Both the position numbers and the translations under genes were made by a program. A DNA stretch of 64,000 nt from the NCBI RefSeq assembly GCF_037975245.1, contig NC_092565.1, forward strand, positions 18,641,999 to 18,705,998. Reading direction: 5' to 3'. Below are positions 41,201-50,808 of the stretch, piece by piece. Origin of the DNA: Apostichopus japonicus. Taxonomy: Eukaryota; Echinodermata; Holothuroidea; Aspidochirotida; Stichopodidae. Below the pieces are notes generated by a model. That model made no database searches and was not told the origin of the DNA. It saw only the letters and a list, made by a program, of their open reading frames with translations. How positions within the stretch are numbered: position 1 is the first letter of the stretch; every line of letters begins with the position of its first letter.

Positions 41201-44200
41201 TACACAGGACAATGAGTAATGAATATGAAAAGAGCAGATCTAACTACTATATATCTGAGGAAATATCCTCTTGGATTACAACATTATCTGGTTATCTAAC
41301 AGCCATTATAAACAGGACAATGAGGCTTTCAACCTCATATAACGCATAGTGTCTGCTTTGAGTGTTCTTCAAATTAGGCTTGAAGTTCCTTGAATCGCTG
41401 TCAACCTCGTATAATGCATAGTGTCTGCCTTGAGTGTTCTTCAAAGTAGGCTTGAAGTCCCTTGAACAGCTTTCAACCTCCTATAATGCATAGTCCCTGC
41501 ATTGAGTGTTCTTCAAAGTAGGCTTGAAGTTCCTTGAACAGCTTTCAACCTCATATAATGCATAGTCTCTGCTTTGAGTGTTCTTCAAAGTAGGTTTGAA
41601 GTTCCTTGAACAGCTTTCAACCTCATATAATGCATAGTCTCTGCTTTGAGTGTTCTTCAAAGTAAGTTTGAAGTTCCTTGAACAGCTTTCAACCTCATAT
41701 GACCCATAGTCTCTGCTTTGAGTGTTCTTCAAAGTAGGTTTGAAGTTCCTTGAACAGCTTTCAACCTCATATAATGCATAGTCTCTGCTTTGAGTGTTCT
41801 TCAAACTTCAAAGTAAGCTTGAAGTTCCTTGAACAGCTTTCAACCTCATATAATGCATAGTCACTGCTTTGAGTGTCCTTCAAAGTAAGCTTGAAGTTCC
41901 TTGAACAGCTTTCAACCTCATATAATGCATAGTCTCTGCTTTGAGTGTTCTTCAAAGTAGGCTTGAAGTTCCTTGAACAGCTTTCAACCTCTATAATGCA
42001 TAGTCTCTGCTTTGAGTGCTCTTCAAAGTAAGTTTGAAGTTCCTTGAACAGCTTTCAACCTCATATGACCCATAGTCTCTGCTTTGAGTGTTCTTCAAAG
42101 TAAGTTTGAAGTTCCTTGAACGGCTTTCAACCTCATATAATGCATAGTCTCTGCTTTGAGTGTTCTTTAAAGTAGGTTTGAAGTTCCTTGAACAGCTTTC
42201 AACCTCATATAATGCATAGTCTCTGCTTTGAGTGTTCTTCAAACTTCAAAGTAAGCTTGAAGTTCCTTGAACAGCTTTCAACCTCATATAATGCATAGTC
42301 TCTGCTTTGAGTGTTCTTCAAAGTAGGCTTGAGGTTCCTTGAACAGCTTTCAACCTCATATAATGCATAGTCTCTGCTTTGAGGGTTCTTCAAAGTAGGC
42401 TTGAAGTTCCTTGATTGTTTTTTCAACCTCATATAACGCATAGTCTCTGCTTTGAGTGTTCTTCAAAGAAGGCTTGAAGTTCCTTGATTGTTTATCAACC
42501 TCATATAACGCATCTAGTCTCTGCTTTCCATTTCATGCTATTTTACTCCATCTCATCTTCTGTGATATCCTTTTTCTCAGATATTTAATGTTTCATTTAT
42601 CTCACTACTAAAAAATAACCTTATCATCTTCACCACCCTCTTTCTATTTTCATTCTTTTTTTTGTTCTTTCATATTTCCTTTCGTCCTTTAGCGTCCTCC
42701 TAAGTCCCCAGCTATCGCACGTAACCCTTCAATGAGGCACCTTAAAGTATCATGCAGTAGTCGGGTTATCACTCACTCCAAGGATCGTGACAAAGCGAAA
42801 ACAGATCACAAACCAGTGAGTCAAACGACAAAACCGTAGATCTCTTCGAGATGATGGGTTTATATGACAAAGGAGTATTGGCGCGGCAAAAATTTGGGTG
42901 TAGTACGAAAGTTTACGAAAACCCCTCCTCGAAAAATTTGGATTCTAAATAGTGGGTTGTTTAAACATTTTGATGAATGAATTCAGGCAAATGACCTTTT
43001 AAGTACAGGGAAGGTATTTGTGGCATTTAGAGAGAATATTATGTTTCATGTAGCAAAGAAAAATTTGACTAAATCTTCTTTCCTGGCTTTTTACTATTCA
43101 ACTGTTAGGCTCTTTAACTACATGAGTCAGTACAGGGGTAACAGGATTAGATTTGCACACTGTCATTCTTAGACACTGTAAACAGAGGCTGCATTATTCA
43201 TAATGCAGAACTCTTACTTCCTAAGAGCTTCTGCTACCAGTGCAAGTAAGTAAGATAATTCTAGTTGTCTACGATTACAAACGTTTTCCTAATGCCAAAA
43301 ATAGTATGATTTTCATTTTTTGTTTATCAACTCAATTATGAAAGGCTTGACGAAAGAAAACAGATCAAATGAACGGTTACTCTATGGTTTTACAGCTATT
43401 TTTGTGGGCTAAACGAAAATAGAAGGCATCAAATATTCCAAACACGTTGGTATTTTTCCCCCAAAATTATATCAGAGGAGAGAAGATTGAAGAGCATGGG
43501 GCCATTGAACAATAATAAAAATGGTACTAAGTGAAGATGAATTGTCTATCTGTAACACTAATCAAGTATATTATATATGTGATCATAGTTCATCCCATAC
43601 CTAGTATAATCCAATATGCATGTTTTTCTGCATTTTTCTCTTTTTCATTTGGTGGCATATGCAAATTATCCTCACAAAGGTATAAATTTGGCTAACTTTA
43701 TTTTTCCCAGAATTTACCAAACTCACCCATCATTCCATCCAGCACAAATGCAAGCGATTGCACTAACCTGCAACTTTCAGTTCACATACCATTCCCGTCG
43801 CCTGCGGACAAACTGAAAATCACCAGGCAAAGGAAGACGTTGAAAGCAGTGAGTGTAAATTCATACTAGTTCACTATACTAGTCTTGGAGTTACATCTGC
43901 CTGTTCTTCATTCTGTCTGCTAGGCCTCGTGTCTCGCTTGATATGAGAAATTCTGAACCAATTCATGGGCAGACTCTGCAATTAAAAATGAATATATCGT
44001 TGAAGGTTCATGTGATATCATTTTTGCCATTAAAGTAGATATATTGTGTGGCATGATATGATACTTGTGTAGAACATCAACATTCATTCATCAGGTGAAA
44101 AGTGGTGTATTAACATTGTGAATTCATACTAGTTTATCATACTGCTGTAGTCTTTGAAAAACATCTACGTGGTTTTTTCATTCTGTCTGTTAGGCCTTGT

Positions 44201-46376
44201 GCTGCAGCTTGGCTTGACATAAGTACATTCTGCAATTAAAAATATTATATTATGGGTAAAGGTTCAAGTAAAATCAATTTTCTATTAAAATATAGACATA
44301 TATATTTGTTTTAATAATTATTTTATTTATTTATTATTTTGTGTGTGTGTGGTATGATACTTGTGGAGGACATCAAACAGTACAGACGGTCATCATGTGA
44401 AAATGGGTGTAACATTTGGAAGTTTGGATCTGACCTTGGTATTGTGTGTAACCACTGGGCAGTATATGCTTTATGGGTTAATCCATGCCAAATCAACAGA
44501 GGCCTCCACGTCGACCCTCTCAGAATCGCCTGAAATTGATATGGTGTCTTGCCACATGTCTCAAAGGATGAAAATGGGCAAAAAAGCATTTTAAAACGTT
44601 TTGGTTGCTAGGATATGGCCCCGCCTTGCAACCAAATCCAGATTGCTTTTTAAGAGCCCTAAATTTGTGTCAAGTTTGGAGGCATCTTTTGCATAAATGT
44701 AAAGTATTTTATGTCTGATATTGTGGAAGACATTGACCAGTCTTTTAATTTCAGCTAACTTTGAGAAAAATTTCTGGTCTCAATTTTCGGTAACAAGTAA
44801 TTGAAATGACAGAAAATGAGATAGGGGCCTTTTCTGGCCCTACTTTGAGTGTGCTCTATATTCACAAGCAAAGGCATGTTTGAGATTTAATTTGCATAGG
44901 ATGCTTTTCAAGTGGTAGTACAGTACTTGTACAGGAGAAGTGCAAAAAAATGTCAAGGGGGTCGTACGTTCTGTTTTACCTCCATGTTTTTTACGGACAG
45001 CACCCTCAAACTTAAGATGTCTTACTTCTGGCCCTAATTGGGGTCCAATTTGGGCATGTGGGTAAATTTCACTTTTCTTAAAAAAATCACCATTTTTCAG
45101 GAGTGTATTGACCCTATTTTTAAAAACTCAAATCAAAAGTTTGTGTACTTATGTATGTTATCTACTCAAATTTTTGACTCGAAAATTGCGAAAATCATGC
45201 ACTTCATATGTATGAAAATGCTTCCACAGGCCCCGATTTGAGTAATTCAAATGACAATAACTTCTTAGAATTAGCATACAGGTGCTTAACAATTAAGAGG
45301 GTGGTACACAAGTATCAGGGCTACCAATAAACTGCATTTTCAGGGTCGTATGCCCAACGATGCTTGTGAACAGCGCCCTCAAAAATTACATTTTACCAAT
45401 ATTTTGGGCTATTATATTAAAGGGAGCAATTTGTGTGACACAGCATTATCTTGCATAGTAAAATGGTATAAGTTATATAAGTGAGGCCACCATATGTCCT
45501 TTCATAGCAAAAATCATAATTTTTTTAATGCAATCTTTCCTCTATTGTATCAGACACCTAAGAAGCTTAGACAAACGCCATCTAGGAATTCCCGCCGGAA
45601 AGTTCTTGGGGAAAAGAACTCTGAGCTTTCCTTCAGCACCACTATGAGCAGTAACAGTTGGAAACCTGGAAGAAATACATCTATCAGCTCTGTGGGATCA
45701 AGCTGCCCATCCTACACCGATTTCTCGGTAAGTTGTCAAAACGTTGCTAATGTTGAGCACCGTAGGGTCGTCCAGGCTGTCATGGGTGTGACCGTGTCCT
45801 ACAGAAGTAAAGCATTTGAATCATAGGACAGAAGTAAATTGCCATGCTTTGGTCTGATCTTGAAAACCTTGTCACTTTTGTATGCTGGAATTTATTTAAA
45901 TTGCAGGATTAGCTGCAAAGCTCTTTGGTACAGCTTGAATCCTGCAGGTTTTTTTTGAGGTTGATGCTTGTGTTAAGATAACTGATTCCTTTCCTGTTTA
46001 ACACTTACAATTTTAACAAACATATTCAAAACATAATTTGAACTTTGAAACTGTATTACTCAAGCTACTGGATTACATCGTTGTGGGAATTTTTGCAAAT
46101 AAGCAACAAACAAATTTGATCATGTTTGACTCAAGAACTCTGCTTTTAAGAATTTAGGTCAAAAGTATCCCTAGGTTTTGTTTGCAATGTGCTCCTTGAT
46201 CCATTTTTGCAAATTATTCCAAATCAGAATGGAGTAGAACAATTTCATATCTGTTCCATAATATTTCTAACTTTGGTTCACAGAGACATTTAGACAGTGA
46301 AAATCGTCAGTACTGTCTGAGCAGCAGTGTAGTGACCAGCCCACAGCGCTCCCATTCCAGAGTGACGGGCATGTAA
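27711..46376 (+). CDS. PRC1: PRC1, protein regulator of cytokinesis 1 (Ase1/MAP65 family), 15 coding exons
   Basis: Joined exons: 27711-27727, 28965-29220, 30562-30795, 31046-31216, 32115-32261, 32807-32954, 33424-33560, 34409-34504, 35882-36028, 37035-37151, 39196-39303, 42693-42815, 43711-43848, 45554-45727, 46284-46376. They total 2106 nt, or 701 residues plus stop. Every junction is GT-AG and every phase joins. The family bundles antiparallel microtubules and recruits kinesins to the anaphase midzone. Diagnostic motifs seen: [10 protein letters not shown] near residue 25, [14 protein letters not shown] near 198, the spectrin-domain motif DPNRFNNRG near 374, and a basic C-terminal tail. 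Minimal CDK motifs (S/T-P-x-K/R) are [20 protein letters not shown] and SPQR, clustered where vertebrate PRC1 is phosphorylated. Human PRC1 has about 620 residues; the extra length lies in the C-terminal tail. The start ATG has A at -3 and G at +4. Family assignment comes from recalled conservation, not a search. Confidence 0.96.
28965..29220 (+). CDS. PRC1: PRC1 exon 2
   Basis: The acceptor is CTACTGTCAG and the donor is GAG/GTATCT. It encodes residues 6-91, the N-terminal dimerisation helix region with [10 protein letters not shown] and a conserved VEICGQEV-type segment. An ATG at 28900 is intronic and is not the start. Confidence 0.95.
30562..30795 (+). CDS. PRC1: PRC1 exon 3
   Basis: The acceptor is TCATTTTTAG and the donor is AAG/GTACTG. 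It holds 78 codons in phase 0 (residues 92-169). This is a coiled-coil stretch containing [12 protein letters not shown], matching the rod domain of the family. Confidence 0.95.
31046..31216 (+). CDS. PRC1: PRC1 exon 4
   Basis: The acceptor is CTAACTCGCAG and the donor is GAG/GTAACA. It holds 57 codons (residues 170-226). It carries [14 protein letters not shown], the segment most easily recognised as PRC1. Confidence 0.96.
31637..31791 (+). mobile_element. 155-bp inverted-repeat element in PRC1 intron 4
   Basis: The left end is CAGGCATGAGCG and the right end is GCTCATCTCTG, an imperfect inverted repeat. AAAGTA abuts both ends (31631-31636 and 31792-31797) as a likely target duplication. The family is not recognised; the CAG...CTG ends resemble hAT-type miniature elements. 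Confidence 0.5.
32115..32261 (+). CDS. PRC1: PRC1 exon 5
   Basis: The acceptor is GTTACTCAG and the donor is GTT/GTAAGT. It holds 49 codons (residues 227-275), including [12 protein letters not shown], which aligns with the rod-domain heptads of the family. Confidence 0.94.
32807..32954 (+). CDS. PRC1: PRC1 exon 6
   Basis: The acceptor is CTATTTTGCAG and the donor is AACG/GTAAAC, phase 1. It encodes residues 276-324 plus one base. [12 protein letters not shown] and [12 protein letters not shown] mark the hinge before the spectrin-like domain. Confidence 0.95.
33424..33560 (+). CDS. PRC1: PRC1 exon 7
   Basis: The acceptor is TCCGTCAG and the donor is GAG/GTAATA. With the one base carried over it encodes residues 325-370 ([18 protein letters not shown] onward). 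This is the first helix of the spectrin-like microtubule-binding domain. Confidence 0.95.
34409..34504 (+). CDS. PRC1: PRC1 exon 8 (microtubule-binding core)
   Basis: The acceptor is TTTCTTCAG and the donor is AAG/GTATGT. It holds 32 codons (residues 371-402), including DPNRFNNRG and [11 protein letters not shown]. In human PRC1 the basic residues of this segment contact tubulin. The 3' end of the exon and its donor are duplicated 70 bp downstream (see findings). Confidence 0.96.
34483..34622 (+). repeat. 70-bp tandem duplication spanning the exon 8 splice donor
   Basis: ACTAAACAAAGACTTGCC begins at 34483 and again at 34553. After it come AAG/GTATGTAATTAACCC in the first copy and TAG/GTACGTAATTAACCC in the second, and both continue to TGAAACATTA. 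The unit includes the last 22 exon bases, the donor and the start of the intron. Confidence 0.9.
35882..36028 (+). CDS. PRC1: PRC1 exon 9
   Basis: The acceptor is CTTTTCCAG and the donor is AGG/GTGAGT. It holds 49 codons (residues 403-451), including [20 protein letters not shown] and the [12 protein letters not shown] helix that ends the spectrin-like domain. Confidence 0.95.
37035..37151 (+). CDS. PRC1: PRC1 exon 10 (CDK sites and basic cluster)
   Basis: The acceptor is TTCATCCTAG and the donor is GGG/GTAAGA. It holds 39 codons (residues 452-490). [18 protein letters not shown] contains three full CDK consensus sites and a basic cluster. It corresponds to the human region where CDK1 phosphorylation restrains PRC1 before anaphase. 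Confidence 0.93.
38116..38246. repeat. (TA)n microsatellite in PRC1 intron 10
   Basis: About 130 bases of alternating TA with two GATATAGA-type interruptions. Open frames reading Tyr-Ile repeats across it are artefacts. Confidence 0.95.
39196..39303 (+). CDS. PRC1: PRC1 exon 11
   Basis: The acceptor is AATTCCACAG and the donor is ACG/GTAGGT. It holds 36 codons (residues 491-526) in a Ser/Pro/Gly-rich disordered tail with SPRLG and SPRSAG. Conservation is weaker here; it is assigned from splice signals and the open phase. Confidence 0.82.
41323..42528 (+). repeat. 72-bp minisatellite, about 17 units, in PRC1 intron 11
   Basis: The core unit contains CATAGTCTCTGCTTTGAG and GAAGTTCCTTGAACAGC. 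Successive CATAG words are 72 bp apart (41561, 41633 and so on). A 7-bp insertion (CTTCAAA repeated) occurs at about 41805 and again 438 bp later, and a GACCCATAG variant recurs at 41701 and 42067. This shows a duplicated six-unit block. Edge units are more diverged (GATTGTTT in place of GAACAGC). Because 72 is a multiple of three, the minus strand reads as a 24-residue repeat; this is a by-product, not a gene. Confidence 0.95.
42693..42815 (+). CDS. PRC1: PRC1 exon 12
   Basis: The acceptor is GTCCTTTAG and the donor is CCA/GTGAGT. It holds 41 codons (residues 527-567), basic and serine-rich ([10 protein letters not shown] at the start). Phase 0 on both sides means it could be skipped without a frameshift, so it may be alternatively spliced. 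Confidence 0.78.
43711..43848 (+). CDS. PRC1: PRC1 exon 13
   Basis: The acceptor is TTTTTCCCAG and the donor is GCA/GTGAGT. It holds 46 codons (residues 568-613) with [10 protein letters not shown] and a basic end [11 protein letters not shown]. It is symmetric in phase and of low complexity, and is supported by good splice signals and the join to exon 14. Confidence 0.8.
44400..45400. repeat. Uncharacterised repeat-like stretch in PRC1 intron 13
   Basis: Two diverged copies of a segment occur: GGTCGTACG...ACAGCACCCTCAAA near 44960-45010 and GGTCGTATG...ACAGCGCCCTCAAA near 45345-45380. Base composition differs from the surrounding intron. No coding domain or termini were found; it may be an old transposon relic. 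Confidence 0.3.
45554..45727 (+). CDS. PRC1: PRC1 exon 14
   Basis: The acceptor is ATTGTATCAG and the donor is TCG/GTAAGT. It holds 58 codons (residues 614-671). It starts [11 protein letters not shown] (two CDK sites) and ends [18 protein letters not shown], which parallels the conserved serine-rich segment near the human C-terminus that includes the Plk1-docking site. Confidence 0.92.
46284..46376 (+). CDS. PRC1: PRC1 exon 15 (stop codon)
   Basis: The acceptor is TTGGTTCACAG. It holds 30 codons plus TAA, ending [21 protein letters not shown] is a CDK-type site. It reads in frame from exon 14. Confidence 0.88.
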   Translation, partial: RHLDSENRQYCLSSSVVTSPQRSHSRVTGM

Positions 46377-49300
46377 ACACCACACAGGGATCTAGCCATC
46401 GTAAACTACCGCTACGGGAGGAAAAATGTTCGTATTTGTGAATCGGTCTCAGACACTTCTTGCTTAAGCTGAAATACTTGAAATGGAGTTGCAGGTGTTT
46501 CTGGGGAGAGATCAACGACTGGTCAATATTTGTTCTGGTCTTAAGTGTTTTTTATTGTATTGAGACATAAACCCAAACAGCATCTTTAGCTTATATATGA
46601 TAGGGATTTTGTGATAACAATGCAACTACTCCAACCAGCTAAGAAAAAAATCTTGGGCTGTTTTGAAGATATTCTAGTTAAAAAGTTGTACCTAGTAGCT
46701 GTCAGTCAAAGTTTTTGCATTTTCTCTCTTGATTTTGTTTTCTTCATGTTTTCAAGGTAGAATGTTAACAGCATTGACATTGAAAACCATAGCCATCCTC
46801 AGATCATGTCAAGAAAATGTGTAGTAAGACATAAAAAGACATAAGAAGCTGGGGCACATGTGCGTTAGTGATGTCATATTTAGACTTGGTCAAGTCTTCA
46901 GGCTCATCTGTGAAGGCTCTTAAAAACTGAGATATCTCCCAAATGGAATCAGATTTTTCCTAGCTGTGTGGGGAAGTTGTCGATACTATAGCGATGGTTG
47001 GGTTTGTGTCTCCTTGAACACTGCAGTTGGTGTTGAAGTTGACACAGTCTGCTGACACTGCATTTGTTAGTTCAAAGAAAGTTAAGGTACTTGAAGTTAA
47101 AATCTGCTCGTTTAGTTAAAAGAAAATCCACAGCAGATGTGATATTAAGCATAAACATTTGCCAACGATAAAAGTTAAAACGTTGAAGTACAGTAAGGTT
47201 GTGGACCACGAAATTTTCTGTATCGGATTAAACGGTTAATTTAATTAGCAGCATCTAAATGGTTCCATTTGTTAGAATAATAGTATATCCAATGATATGT
47301 AAATACTATATCACTTTGTCAGAGTGACACAAAGTTAGAAAACCAAGTTGCAATATGCAGCTTTAATGCAAATCAGGTTGAACTGCTGTACTGAACTGGT
47401 AATCTTCAAGGCATAAACTATAGTAGAACTCTCTTGGAAAATGGTGGAAAAAATTTTCTTAAAACTTGTCTTAAGGCTTAAAACTTAAATATTTCAGCAA
47501 ATATGGGACGTATGACATCGTCAGTGTTCATTCGTCATTCTTGTAAAACAAAGGTCGCTTTAATTCCGTCTCATTGAAAACACCTGCCATTCGGAGCAGA
47601 AAGTGTTCGACAGACGTTTGAAATACCTTTTCAAAAGAATGCAGGAGTTTGCGCAAGTTTGGAAGAGTATTATAGAGTTTTCACTGTTGTGTTTATGGTG
47701 ATTAACTTCTCCAAACGTAGCCCCAACAGTCTTGCAATTAAAAATGTACGTTGTGGATCCAGTGCTACTTTTCTCTTAATCCTGGATATTTATCAACTGA
47801 ACTTCTGTGACAAAGCTACTTACCCTGTATAGAAAGAACGGTTGTACTTTGTTGTTCAAATAAGTTTCTCAAGTATGCAAAATTTAATCAGTTTATTAAG
47901 TTCGCTTTTCATTCAAGAAACAGACCATTTATGAATTCCCTACTCTGTAAGGCAGTATTCACAAATGTTTCTCGTAACGGCAAACCTTTATTGGCACTTT
48001 TTTTTTCTTTTCTTTCTCATTTACGTTTTTTTCTCACATTTAAAGCTTGGCAAAGAAATAATACAAAATACAGGAATTAGAAACAGTAGTGGCAAGAAAG
48101 TAAAGTAAAATATTCTTTAGTTCTGCATCATAGATTAAATTACTTGAATGGTTGCTGGGTGGAAGATCAATTCTGCATAGAATAAATTACTGGAATGGTT
48201 GCTGGGTGGAAGATTAAGCAAGTCTTTATGATTTTTTAGTACAGAGACCTGTGTACTAAGGGTCTTCAGTATTGCTGCTTCTAAGTTTACAGTTTTGGAA
48301 AAATGACATTAAACAAAAAAATTGTTTTGCTGTCCAGAGTATCTCTAACATTGTGAAGGGTGAAAATGTTAATATATCAACGCTAGAGAAATGATCTGAA
48401 AGAGGTAATAAGAGATGCGGTAACTTTTGCTCATAGCTGACCATTTTTTATCTCCGGCCCGGTACGTTAGAGGTCAGTACTGATGATCCTTAGATATAAC
48501 AGATAGATTCAAGGCATAAAATGATGGGGGAAGTGCCATCATGGCTCACTGTATGTAGTCTGTATCTAGCCTCCACGTAACGTAAAAATGTAAACTTGAT
48601 TGCAAAAATCATTCTAATGTCTATTTTCATTTTGATAATGCAATTCAATCAATCGACTGAACTTGATTTCACTGAATATTCTAAAGTTAAAAATGATAGT
48701 CATTGTTTTAAGAATGTAACAAGTTACATCCACATGTAAACTCTGATTTACTTTATGTTTATATTTTCTCAGTTAAAGTTTTTTGCAAGTGAGATTTGGA
48801 GATACCACCAATAACACAATAAATAATAGTGTGGTGTTATCAGTGTTAAACGGTGACAAATGAATTGTGTATGTTGTAAACTAATACATGCAGTCCTCAG
48901 CTAGCCATTCCATGACTCAATCTGCACTTTGGTAAATTCGAAGTTAATGAATTAATACAGTGAAGTCAGGATTGATGATGATTTAGTGCTTTCATTCTGT
49001 ATACATAGTAACTATTTTATGAATTTCTTTTATCGTCTGATACTACTGAGGTTCTGTGTACAAGAAAGAAACCACTGCTAAAATTCTTTGAATAGTTTGT
49101 ATAGCAATATTTGGTATGACATTTGTTATGCTGTAAATCTGCTAAATTATTCCCTGGAGTGATACACCATGATTCAGGCTTGGCAGATGGCATCCTAATA
49201 CAGGTTATTGTAATGTTAGTTGACTATTAGTCTCCTTTACAACCAGCCACAAAAGCACCGTTTTATCTAATAGAGTAAGCAGAACTTGACAAAATAATTT

Positions 49301-49590
49301 GGTACTCTCCATTACAAACTACATTCCCTTCTACTCCCCTTCTTTACCCATAAACCACCAATGTCTGGTACAATCCCTGGTTTGGGTCACGCTTCAAGAA
49401 GAGGTTTGTCTGTTGGCCTATCTATACCTATATATTCATAACACAGAAGAAACACTGTAATAGAGCCCCTGATGGATTCGAATAGCATTAGGTTTGTAAA
49501 TAGGTGGTGGTATGTTTTTACTCGTAAGGTTAGAAATGTGATCTTTACATTAATATCTGTACATAATAAATGCTTTTTGCTGTTTTACAA
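46377..49590 (+). other. PRC1: Probable PRC1 3' untranslated region
   Basis: No open reading frame of substance occurs here. AATAAA hexamers occur at 48181, 48818 and 49565. The last is followed within 35 bases by GT-rich sequence (GTGGTCTG, TTTTGTGTTATTG) typical of a cleavage site. A tandem duplication of about 50 bp (GGTTGCTGGGTGGAAGAT near 48150 and 48197) lies inside. The 3' end is inferred and shorter isoforms are possible. Confidence 0.4.
49565..49570 (+). promoter_or_regulatory. Candidate PRC1 polyadenylation signal AATAAA with Pumilio-type site
   Basis: AATAAA at 49565-49570 has downstream GT-rich elements. TGTACATA (49558-49565), a Pumilio recognition word (TGTANATA), overlaps it by one base, and a second copy TGTAAATA lies at 49495-49502. 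Confidence 0.4.
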
Positions 49591-49851
49591 ACTAAAAGTG
49601 GTCTGTTTTCTTTGTCATTTTGTGTTATTGCTGTATCTTGGCCTTTATATTAACTACACTTCAATATACAGCTAATCAGGTAAGATGTTATATTGTAGTA
49701 TTGACTGTGTTGTCAAAGATCATCTGTACTATCAGCCCCAAATGTTTAGCATGCTAAACATTGCAAGAACTTTTAAGAATAACTTTCCCTTGATGTTCTG
49801 ACACATTAGTTCCCGACTCTGGTTAGTGATAGAGCTGAAATGCCTCAATAT

Positions 49852-49928
49852 TTGAAAACAGCAATGAAATTTTTCGCTAGAATGGCTTTCAAGCTCGTGT
49901 TCTAGCTACCAACTGAGCTAACCAGCCC
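49852..49928 (-). repeat. tRNA-like 5' half (A box only)
   Basis: The minus strand reads GGGCTGGTTAGCTCAGTTGG with an intact A box, then an anticodon-arm-like segment, but there is no B box or closing acceptor strand. Best read as a relic of a tRNA or SINE. Confidence 0.3.
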
Positions 49929-50261
49929 ATTAATATTTGACAACTCATAACCGCATATTAAATGTATGTCATAACTGTATCAAGTATATACTGTACAAAT
50001 AACACCTTTGTCATCAAGATTGCCAAAAATTAGAGCTAATTTATTGTGAATACAACTTAGTTTAATAATAATAATACATTTATGTAGCACTAAATTCAAC
50101 TCTGGAAGAGCAACGATCTAAAGTGTTTTACAAAAACAGTTATTATCACATATTAAGAAGAAGCCTGATTATAAAAGAAATGCCTATTATTTGGACCTAA
50201 AGCTTATGACAGAAGTCAATTTTTCTAATAGACAGACGGAGCGATTTCCAATGGACGGTAC

Positions 50262-50552
50262 CAGGCGCGTAGCCAGGAATTTGCCAAGGGAGGGACGAAA
50301 CTGTAGATTCGGCATTGCAAACTATCTAAGCTGAGCGTCACCATGGTTGGCGTGAAGCGTACAAGAAAATTTTGGCTGTAAATGCCTCCCAGATCGCTGG
50401 AAATGGCACTTCCCAGGCCTTGTAAGTTGCATTTTAGCATTTTCTCTTTTGAAAATACTAGCGATATCATAAAAACATTAAAAAATTTTTTTTTAAATAT
50501 GCTCAAGGGGGGGCGGCTGCCCCCTTCGCCCCCCCCCTTGGCTACGCGCCTG
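50262..50552 (+). mobile_element. hAT-type miniature element, family B, intact
   Basis: The element is 291 bp with perfect 8-bp target duplications GACGGTAC (50254-50261, 50553-50560). The terminal inverted repeats are CAGGCGCGTAGCCA on both ends. Inside are the palindrome-like core GCGTCACCATGGTTGGCGTG and a G-run/C-run pair (GGGGGGGCGGCTGCCCCC). It has no coding capacity, so it would depend on a hAT transposase elsewhere. Confidence 0.92.
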
Positions 50553-50564
50553 GACGGTACCAAA

Positions 50565-50808
50565 TTTGCAGAGAGAAAGATCGCCATAGGATCGTAGTTG
50601 CGAGAAAGATTTCTGTAGAATCGTGGTCGAGAGGACGATCGCTGTAGGATCGCAGTCGAGAGAATGATCTCCATAGGATTGCAGTCGAGAGAATGATCTC
50701 CATAGGATTGCAGTCGAGAGAACGATCGCCATAGGATCGCAGTCGAGAGAACGATCTCTCTAGGATCGTAGTCGAGAGAAAGATCTCTCTAGAACCGCAG
50801 TCCAGTAT
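50565..50808 (+). repeat. 29-bp minisatellite, about 8 units
   Basis: GCAGTC/GTAGTC words recur every 29 bases exactly (50594, 50623, 50652, 50681, 50710, 50739, 50768, 50797). The unit resembles AGGATCGCAGTCGAGAGAA. Units abut without spacers. The array begins within a few bases of the family B element. Confidence 0.93.

Noticed and set aside
41481-42441. Minus-strand open frames with a 24-residue repeat ([20 protein letters not shown])
   Set aside because: They arise because the 72-bp minisatellite unit divides by three. The frame breaks at the 7-bp insertions, and the array lies in a PRC1 intron on the opposite strand.
49852-49928. Functional tRNA on the minus strand
   Set aside because: Only the 5' half and A box are present; no B box, no closing acceptor strand and no Pol III terminator.
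50565-50808. 29-bp repeats resembling a CRISPR array
   Set aside because: Units are contiguous with no unique spacers, there are no cas genes and the DNA is eukaryotic.
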